From assembly GCA_012184525.1 (NCBI GenBank), contig WOFQ01000024.1, forward strand, positions 186,001 through 250,000: a DNA stretch of 64,000 nt. The letters are read 5' to 3'. Source of the DNA: Xenoacremonium recifei (lineage: Eukaryota; Ascomycota; Sordariomycetes; Hypocreales; Nectriaceae). The translations under genes and the position numbers were made by a program. The notes beneath the pieces are model-generated. The model was given only the letters and a program-made list of their open reading frames with translations, did no database searches and was not told the origin of the DNA. Below are positions 57,376-64,000 of the stretch, one piece after another. Every line of letters begins with the position of its first letter. Within the stretch, counting starts at the first letter, position 1.

Positions 57376-58695
57376 ATGACTATGTCCGATCCGCTCGCCG
57401 TGCCCGACACCCGGGTCCTCGCCATTGCGAGCCATGTAAGTCGTCTCGTCCCCTGCCATGGCATCATCGCTGTCTGAGACCGCAAGGCTAACCCGAATTT
57501 GTCATCCAGGTTGTGTCAGGGTACGTACGAAACTGAATGAATGACAGTGCGCAGCACAGCCTCTGAGAAAAGCGTACTGACAGAAGCGATATCAGTTACG
57601 TGGGAAACAAGATCGCTGTGTTCGTGCTGCAGTCGATGGGCTGTGATGTCGCGGCGCTCAACACCGTGCAGTTCAGTGAGGCCTTTTACCTAAGCCCATG
57701 CCAATGACCAACGCTCACGCTTTGTAGGTAATCACACGGGATACAAGCAGTGGAAGGGCACCAAGGTGTCGGCACAGGAGATTACAGATCTATACGATGG
57801 GCTGCGGCAGTCGTACCTCGATGATTTCGACATGCTGCTATCGGGGTACATCCCCGGCGCGGAGGCCGTGCATGCGGTTGGCAAGATTGGCACCGACTTG
57901 AAGGAGAAGTCCAAGGCGACGCCAGGCAAGTTCTTCTGGGTGCTGGATCCGGTGATGGGAGACAATGGAAAGATCTACGTGGCGGAGGATGTGGTGCCGG
58001 CTTACAAGACACTGATCCACGACGCGGACCTGATATTGCCCAACCAGTTCGAGGCCGAGTAAGTGTTGCTCAATGTCAGAGTGAAAAGAATCCCGCTTAC
58101 AGTGTCCAGACTACTCTCCGGCTGCAAGATCCACGACATGGACAGCCTACACCAAGCCATCCAGGTCATGCACAACACTTACAAGGTGCCGCACATCGTC
58201 ATCACCTCAGTCAACCTCGAAGCCCCCGACCACCCGCCCTCGCACCTCTCAGTAGTCGGCTCATCCATGACATCCACCGGCCAAGCACGCCTCTTCAAGA
58301 TCGTCTTCCCCTCCATCGACTGCTACTTCAGCGGCACGGGCGACATGTTCGCCGCCCTAATGGTGATCCGCATGCGCGAAGCCGTGTACCACGCCGCCGA
58401 CCGCAACCTGCGCAACACCGAGAGCTGGCTCAGCGCCGACGACGTGCCAGTGCTAGACCTACCGCTGGTGCGCGCTGCCGAGAGGGTCTTGGCCAGCATG
58501 CACGAGGTGCTGAGCCGCACGTGCGAGGGCATGCGGACGGTCGTGGAGCGCACCACGGGTGAGATGACGGCCACGGAGCGGAGTGACGATAATAAGGTGC
58601 ATCTTGTTAAGAGCAAGGCTGCGGAGCTGCAGTTGGTGCGGAACTTGGGGTGTTTGCGGTCGCCGACCGTGGAGTTTAAGGCCAAGGCGATATGA
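57376..58695 (+). CDS. Pyridoxal kinase
   Basis: Five exons (57376-57435, 57510-57520, 57596-57675, 57728-58058, 58110-58695) encode 355 residues. The enzyme phosphorylates pyridoxal, pyridoxine and pyridoxamine with ATP in the vitamin B6 salvage pathway. Family marks include VLAIASHVVSGYVGN at the N-terminus, NHTGYKQWKG, the LDPVMGDNGKIYV segment, ILPNQFEAE, and the anion-hole SGTGDMFAA, whose Asp is the expected catalytic base. Exon 2 is an 11-nt microexon needed to encode VVSG at the conserved site. The C-terminal ~60 residues are a less conserved extension ending FKAKAI. The first ATG is used; a second is two codons later. Confidence 0.94.
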
Positions 58696-58974
58696 TATGG
58701 GCTAAAGGGGGCGCAGGGGTTCATGAGTTGCAGGATAAACGGCCATATACGGAGTATACCTAGGCATGCATGAAATGGGGTAGACAAGGGCATCTATAGA
58801 GGTCATTTAGGGCAATCACAGTAACCTGTTTGTATTGAAATCGAGTCTTCTTGCGTGAAGTCGAATATCATTCGTCCAATATCCATGTCCATATGGCGGT
58901 TCGCGGTCTAGTTCCAGCTTCCCCCTCTTGGAAGAAATCCATCATGAAGTCGTAATTTTACAGAGCAGCGCATC

Positions 58975-59545
58975 TTAGTTGGTGCCCGTGCTGCCAAAGC
59001 CACCCGCGCCGCGCACGCTCTCCTCCAGCTCCTGCACCTCAACCACGTCCGGAGTGTAGATGCGCTCCAGCACAAGCTGCGCAACACGGTCGCCCTCCTG
59101 GATAGCAAAGTCGGCATCGCTGTGGTTGAACAGCAGGACCTTGACCTCGCCGCGGTAGTCTGCGTCGATGACACCCGCGCCCGTATCGATGAAGTGCTTG
59201 GAAGCGAGGCCGGATCGAGGCGCAATGCGGCCGTCTATTCGCGTCTTGTCAGTGCGATTGAAAACGATAGGGAGAGAAGGAGAACATACAGGTTCCTACG
59301 GGAACGGCCATGCTGATATCGGTGCTGACCAGCGCCTTGCCACGCGCGGGAATCACCGTCTCGCGCGAAGCGTACATATCGTAACCAGCAGCAAAGGCAC
59401 TACCGCGCGTAGGCAGACGGCCCTTCTCGGAGAGCTTCTTGATCTGGAGGGGAGCGGGAGCGTCCATGGTGGCGGCCGTCTTGATGCGCTTGGCGGGAGG
59501 GGAGGTGACGACGGGTTCGGGGGCGATGGAGTCGGCGGTGGTCAT
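58975..59545 (-). CDS. dut1: dUTPase (deoxyuridine 5'-triphosphate nucleotidohydrolase)
   Basis: Two exons on the minus strand (59545-59290, 59234-58975, 55-nt intron) encode 171 residues. The trimeric enzyme hydrolyses dUTP to dUMP and pyrophosphate, keeping uracil out of DNA and feeding dTMP synthesis. All five family motifs are visible in order: AAGYDMYAS, PRSGLASK, GAGVIDADYRGEV (catalytic Asp/Tyr), GDRVAQLVLERI, and the C-terminal Gly-rich RGAGGFGSTG. The N-terminal ~35 residues are a Ser/Pro/Lys-rich leader with a possible basic nuclear signal (PPAKRIK). It converges with pyridoxal kinase, 279 bases apart. Two MluI boxes and a CCAAT palindrome lie just upstream. Confidence 0.96.
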
Positions 59546-59629
59546 GATGGTAGAAGAAGTTGATGGTTTAGATTGAAGAAGATGAAGGAGGTTGGACTGG
59601 AGAAGAAGAGGAGGAGGACCGTCTGGGGG

Positions 59630-59670
59630 ACGCGTCGCGAAGGGAGAAGACGCGTGGGGAATTGGCCAAT
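59630..59670 (-). promoter_or_regulatory. Double MluI box and CCAAT palindrome of dUTPase
   Basis: ACGCGT occurs at 59630-59635 and 59650-59655, 85 and 105 bases upstream of the dUTPase ATG. ATTGGCCAAT, a CCAAT box in both orientations, lies at 59661-59670. This is a textbook arrangement for MBF-driven S-phase expression. CCAAT would recruit the HAP/CBF complex. Binding is inferred. Confidence 0.7.
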
Positions 59671-60018
59671 GGGAGGCTGGAGCTTAAGTGCTTGCTTCTG
59701 GGGGTAGCAGCCCAGACGCAGCAGGATGAAGTGTGATCGACGAGATGAGCATCACTGTTTTATTACGGTTTCGTTTTTTTTGCTTTTTGGGGTAATTGTT
59801 GAGCTTTCCTGTCTTTACGAGTTCGGTACGATCAGACTATCAAATATTGAACTATCTCCCGTCCAGCATGTAATTGCAGTCAGAGTAAATGCCAGCTTCA
59901 GAACAATATATAAGTCGATATTGCATTAATTCATTCACTTCCATGCTATGTAAGCAGTAAAATGTCTTGGAAAAGCGTGCCCTTAGATTTGCTCCAATGA
60001 ACCTGCTGAGAGACCGCT
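59671..60018. other. Distal dUTPase promoter and 3' region of the CENP-K-like gene
   Basis: AT-rich with T runs. No gene is visible. Confidence 0.6.
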
Positions 60019-61046
60019 TCACGCATCCAACTCCCGCCCGAAATCAACCAACCTCAACCTCGTAGCGTCCTTGGGATGAAACTGCGCCACCTTGGACCGC
60101 ACAAGAAACCTCGCAGCAGCGGACTCTCGCGGCAGCTTGACATACGATGTCGAGTTGTCGCCCCGTGCCTCCACGAGCTGGTTGAGAAGCTCCTCCGTAA
60201 GCTGCCTCATCTCCGTGCCCGCAGCCGAGATCTCATCGTCGTGCGCGTCCGCTCCCTGGTCACCGATGCCCCAGATCACGTCGAGCCGTTGCTGCCGCTT
60301 GCCGTCCTGGTCGACGCTGGGCTTGGCTTTCTTGAGCTTGCCCTGCGCGTTGAAGCCGGCTGCCAGGTCTTCGCTGTCGATGTCCATGATGTCGCCTACG
60401 ACTGGGCCACCGAGCTCTTCTGCGGCTAGCATAGGCGCCAAGTTGCTGTCGATGAACTTGAGGAGCGACTTCATGAGCTTGGACGTCTCTCTGTCGTAGG
60501 CTTTCTTCTTCTTGCGTAGCTCTTCGAGCCGCTCTCTTGCGCCATCCTCAGGGGTGACATCAGCCTTGCCGTCAATCTCCTCGCGCAGGGATATTATCTG
60601 TGCGTTGAGAGCATCTGAAAGCACATTCTGATCCTTCAGTCTGGCCTTGTCGGCTTCCAGCTGCCGTTTTTCGCGTTCTTGCGTTGATGCTTGTGAGGCC
60701 AAGTAGGCTTTTGACTCCTGGATAGTCTGGTGGGACGTTCTCAGCGCGAGAAGCGCCGGCAGGAGAGAACCTTGAAACGGAAGAAAAGGCTCTGAGTCGG
60801 TCACATCTTCCAGCGCTGTTTGGATCAACCGAGCCTGTCCTGCGGTTGACTGGGGAAAGTGGTCATGACCGCGACGTGAACGAATCTATAATAATAAGCA
60901 TGCGCTCCCAGAAAGATAACCATTGTGAGTCTTACCTTTTCTAGCTCATGTTCGTGTTCCTGGACTTTCTTCTGCAACTCCTTCAGCGTGAAATCCAGGT
61001 TCGTGTTGTAAGCCTGGGCCTCGGCGCGTTGCGCGCTGTCATCCAT
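60019..61046 (-). CDS. Coiled-coil protein, putative kinetochore CENP-K/Sim4 homologue
   Basis: Two minus-strand exons (61046-60936 and 60834-60019, 101-nt intron) encode 308 residues. The N-terminal half is rich in long helices with heptad patterning (LKELQKKVQEHEHELEK; STQEREKRQLEADKARLKDQ; LNAQIISLREEIDG). It contains a short conserved-looking element (FLPFQGSLLPALLALRTSHQ), followed by an acidic/basic linker and a compact C-terminus (AARFLVRSKVAQFHPKDATR). The pattern resembles fungal CENP-K/Sim4, a component of the inner kinetochore CCAN, but the match is from memory and other coiled-coil kinetochore subunits are possible. The second AG of a CGCAGGACAG pair is the acceptor that keeps frame. 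The start context is good (GACGATGG). Confidence 0.7.
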
Positions 61047-62620
61047 CGTCGCGATTATGTATATCCTGGAGAGCTTAGGCAGAAGTAACAAAGTCCCTGA
61101 AACGGGTCTTGAGCATCAAGCTTGTCGTGGCAAATGAGATCAAAGCGGTATCCAACTCGACTCGAATTGATGTCACAAACAATTTGACCTCGGTCTTCAA
61201 CAGTGCAATCCGCAGGTGAATCGAGGCTTGCAACATGGAATGCGTGACGCGACCCGACCCAGCATCTACACTCGCGAAGTCGGACTATGCGCACTGTGCG
61301 ATACAGCAGGCCTTGACCTCCCATTTCAGGCGAGTCAGAGGAGGATTCCCCTATCAGAGCTTGCTGAAGCTTCCCCACCCCACTGCCCCAGGCGGGTAAG
61401 CAGTCTACTTGCGCACTGTACTCGATCCGCTTCCGCAATGGCCCAAGCTCTGCAATTTCGGTGTGTTGCTCACGTGACTCTTAGCCTCCAGTGCCCAAAG
61501 TGGTGAGATGTGGTTTCAGCTTCGCTTCTTGCCCAGGCCAGCTTCCGTTCCGTTCTCCTTCAAACTCTCCCGCGACGCGCAGGCAGACCTGGTCCACGTC
61601 TCGCAATTCTGTCCTCTCCCCCTTCCCTCCCCTTCTCCCGTCTCTTTCTTCCTCTCCTCGCATCGCCGTCCATCGCTTCTTCCCAGTCGCGTCCTGAGAC
61701 ATTGATCGATTTCTGCTGTCTGCTGCCCTTCTTTTTTGTCGCTTGGATTGGCCGGTCACAGAAGCTCCGCCCCTTCGCCCCCTCAGTTCTCCCTTCGGCC
61801 TGCTGCCCTGCGAAAGCCCACGTAGAGCTCCAGGCTCCATCCACCCATCCATCCATCTTTCATCACCCGGCGAGGTTTTCTCTTCGAAGTCTTTCGATCG
61901 AGTCCGCTTCGCTCCCCGGCCTGCCTTCTTTCGGCTCTCGCCTCGCGCAGCAATAACGCCCCGGGATTATCCTCTGGTGCAACTGCGACGTCACCGACTC
62001 CGAAACGAAACTCCCTCCCACAACGTCCAGGCCACACAAGGTTTGAGTTGCTGAGCACTTGACTCTTCCTTTCTGCTTTTGAGACCTCTCTCTCTCTATC
62101 CGCCCCAGTACCGATCGCTTCACCTCCTCTCCTCATCAGCCACCGTTCGTCCGCCCGCCCAGCTTCTCTCCGACCTTCACCACCATCTCTCGTCACGTTC
62201 CTCTGCAAATCTCCAATCCATTGCGACAGGAGACCTGCTTGCACCTCGACGCCCGTTGCAGCAGTTCTGGAGCGCGCCTTGAGACCCCGAGATAGGATCC
62301 CATTCGAGCACCTTCTCCTTCATTCAACCTCACTCAGTTCAGTCTGAGCATCATCAGCCCGAATCTCAATCTCAAATTCGTCCATCTTCCTGAGCAGCGC
62401 CCCTCGCGACACAGTTCAGTCACTTCACGAATATTTCACCGAAGCCCGACCCCAGCGACCCAAGTCACTACACCAGCACGTTTTCCTTCGAAAACCCTCT
62501 GAGTGTAGATAAGACGAATATACAAGACAAATTGACATCGACGTCGCGCGCCGAATTTATCGATTGTGAAAAACTCATAAAGAGAACAAACAAACAAACG
62601 CACAAATAACTCAATTCATC
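61047..62620. other. Divergent promoter and long leader of the KH-domain gene
   Basis: No gene could be supported. From about 61.5 kb the plus strand is strongly pyrimidine-rich (CT tracts), then A/C-rich just before the start codon, as in long fungal leaders of highly expressed or regulated genes. A splice event in the leader is possible but not determinable. Confidence 0.55.
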
Positions 62621-64000
62621 ATGTCTGCTTCGCCCACACAGCCTACGCAGTCGGCCAAGCGCCCCCTCGAGGAGGCTTCATCTCCTTCTCGGGCCACCGA
62701 TCAGCCCGAAGCCAAGCGACCTGCTCTCGACAAGGTCATGAACCATGACGACGATGTAGAGATTCCCGAAGCTCAGGCTCCTACGATCGCTACCAAGGAT
62801 CAGAACGGCCACGACAAGAGCAGCCGCGAGCAGAGAGAGGACGAGGCTCCGGCAGCGGATGACAGCTCTGAAACAAAGACTCTGCCCTCTACCGCTACCA
62901 TTGCTGCCACCTCGGCCAATGCGGCCACGTCGGCGTCGGCCCACGACGAAACAGCCTGGATCCATATCCGCGCGGTCATCTCGAGCCCTGAAGCGGCCAC
63001 CATCATCGGTAAAGGCGGTGAGAATGTATCCAACATCCGAAAGATGTCAAACGCCAAGTGCACCGTCAGCGACTACCAGAAGGGTGCAGTCGAGCGGATA
63101 TTGACCGTCAGCGGAATAGTAGATGCTGTGGCCAAGGTTTGTTGCATCAATCGTCTCTCAATGCGCGCTGCTAACCCAACTCCCAGGCCTTTGGCTTGAT
63201 TATCCGAACGCTCAACAATGAGCCCCTTAGCGAAGCGTCGACGGCGTCCTCCAAGACCTACCCTCTCCGCCTGCTGGTGCCGCACATCCTCATCGGTTCT
63301 ATTATTGGCAAGGGTGGAGCTCGTATTCGAGAGATCCAAGAAGCCTCGGGAGCGCGGCTCAATGCTTCCGACTCATGCCTGCCCATGTCGAGCGAGCGGT
63401 CATTGGTGGTGATGGGCGTTGCGGATGCCGTCCACATTGCCACATACTACGTTGGAAGCACACTCCTCGAGCAGCTCAACGACCGGTTCGGGGGGCCTGC
63501 CGCCTCAGCCTACGCAACTCGAAGCGGCGCCCCTGTCGGCTCAATCCCCGGCGGTATGCAAGTGGTGCCGTACTGCCCGCAGCCTGCGTCGGGCCACTAC
63601 GGACGAAGCGAGAACTACGGCCGGCACAACGATCGCCGCGGCCACCACATGCCGCCGGCGCCCTACCCGCCGCAGTACCCTCACGCCGCAGCCCAGGCCA
63701 ATCCCGCCATGCCCATGCAGTATGGTGCTCAAGGTGGTGCCTACGGTGCGGCTCCTCACGTTCAACCGCACATGCCGCCTCACACCGGTCCTCAGCCTCA
63801 CGGCGGAGCTCAACAGGCTCAGCCGATGGGCGGAGCGATGCCCGGCGGTCCCATCACACAGCAGATCTATATCCCCAACGACATGGTCGGCGCCATCATC
63901 GGCAAGGGCGGCCAGAAGATCAACGAGATCCGCCAGATCAGTGGCAGTGTGATTAAGATTAACGAACCACAGGACAACAGCAACGAACGATTGGTCACAA
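62621..64000 (+). CDS. Three-KH-domain RNA-binding protein (5' part, runs off the window)
   Basis: Exon 1 is 62621-63136. Exon 2 starts at 63187 and is open to the window edge, so the C-terminus is missing. A disordered acidic N-terminus with a basic KRPALDK element precedes three KH domains with intact GxxG loops (all GKGG): KH1 about residues 112-175, KH2 about 190-265, KH3 beginning about 405. KH2 and KH3 are separated by a Gly/His/Pro/Met-rich linker. The layout is that of the PCBP/hnRNP K-like group, which in yeasts includes Hek2/Khd1, Pbp2 and fission yeast Rnc1, proteins that bind mRNA to control stability, localisation or translation. Which orthologue it is cannot be settled here. Confidence 0.93.

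Noticed and set aside
1..64000. CRISPR arrays, insertion sequences, transposon genes or long terminal repeats
   Set aside because: I saw no regularly spaced direct repeats, transposase or reverse-transcriptase motifs, or paired terminal repeats.

Overview
The window looks like a nuclear segment of a filamentous ascomycete (Pezizomycotina, probably Sordariomycetes and perhaps Hypocreales). The reasons are short introns of about 50-110 nt with GTRNGT...CTAAC...YAG signals, GC-rich coding sequence, pyrimidine-rich leaders, a Zn2Cys6 regulator, a fungal P450, and above all a giant Leashin/'involucrin repeat' protein, a family known from septate filamentous ascomycetes. I saw no CRISPR array, insertion sequence, rRNA, convincing tRNA or secondary-metabolite cluster.

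Left third (1-21.6 kb): a five-exon C2H2 zinc-finger regulator resembling Con7 (2571-4196, +); a 3.9-kb gene-poor gap; intronless APC2, the cullin-like subunit of the anaphase-promoting complex (8130-10709, +); a 4.6-kb gene-poor gap; a RING-finger gene (15350-17562, +) whose reading frame is interrupted by an in-frame TAG but stays open and coding-like for 83 more residues; and a stand-alone cytochrome P450 (18862-20558, +).

Centre (21.6-45.5 kb): one uninterrupted 7,961-codon ORF encoding a Leashin-type protein, the tether holding Woronin bodies to the cortex or septal pore. It has a conserved N-terminal module, a roughly 4,000-residue Pro/Glu/Thr/Ala region with about two dozen Lys clusters and recurrent acidic-Trp motifs, a Ser/Asp/Lys-rich region, and a C-terminal coiled coil plus conserved globular domain.

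Right third (46-64 kb): a Zn2Cys6 transcription factor (46070-49230, -, four exons); an unassigned, probably mitochondrial helical protein (49757-51886, -); a two-TM vezatin/Inp2-type myosin-binding protein (52763-54838, +); PCNA (55715-56667, +); pyridoxal kinase (57376-58695, +, with an 11-nt microexon); dUTPase (58975-59545, -); a CENP-K/Sim4-like coiled-coil protein (60019-61046, -); and the 5' part of a three-KH RNA-binding protein (62621 to the window edge, +).

Two functional links stand out. PCNA and dUTPase lie within 4 kb and both promoters carry MluI boxes (ACGCGT) near a CCAAT element, as expected for G1/S control. The Woronin-body tether lies about 7 kb from a vezatin-type protein related to peroxisome myosin receptors. 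All splice models were derived by eye from reading frames and splice signals, without transcript data.
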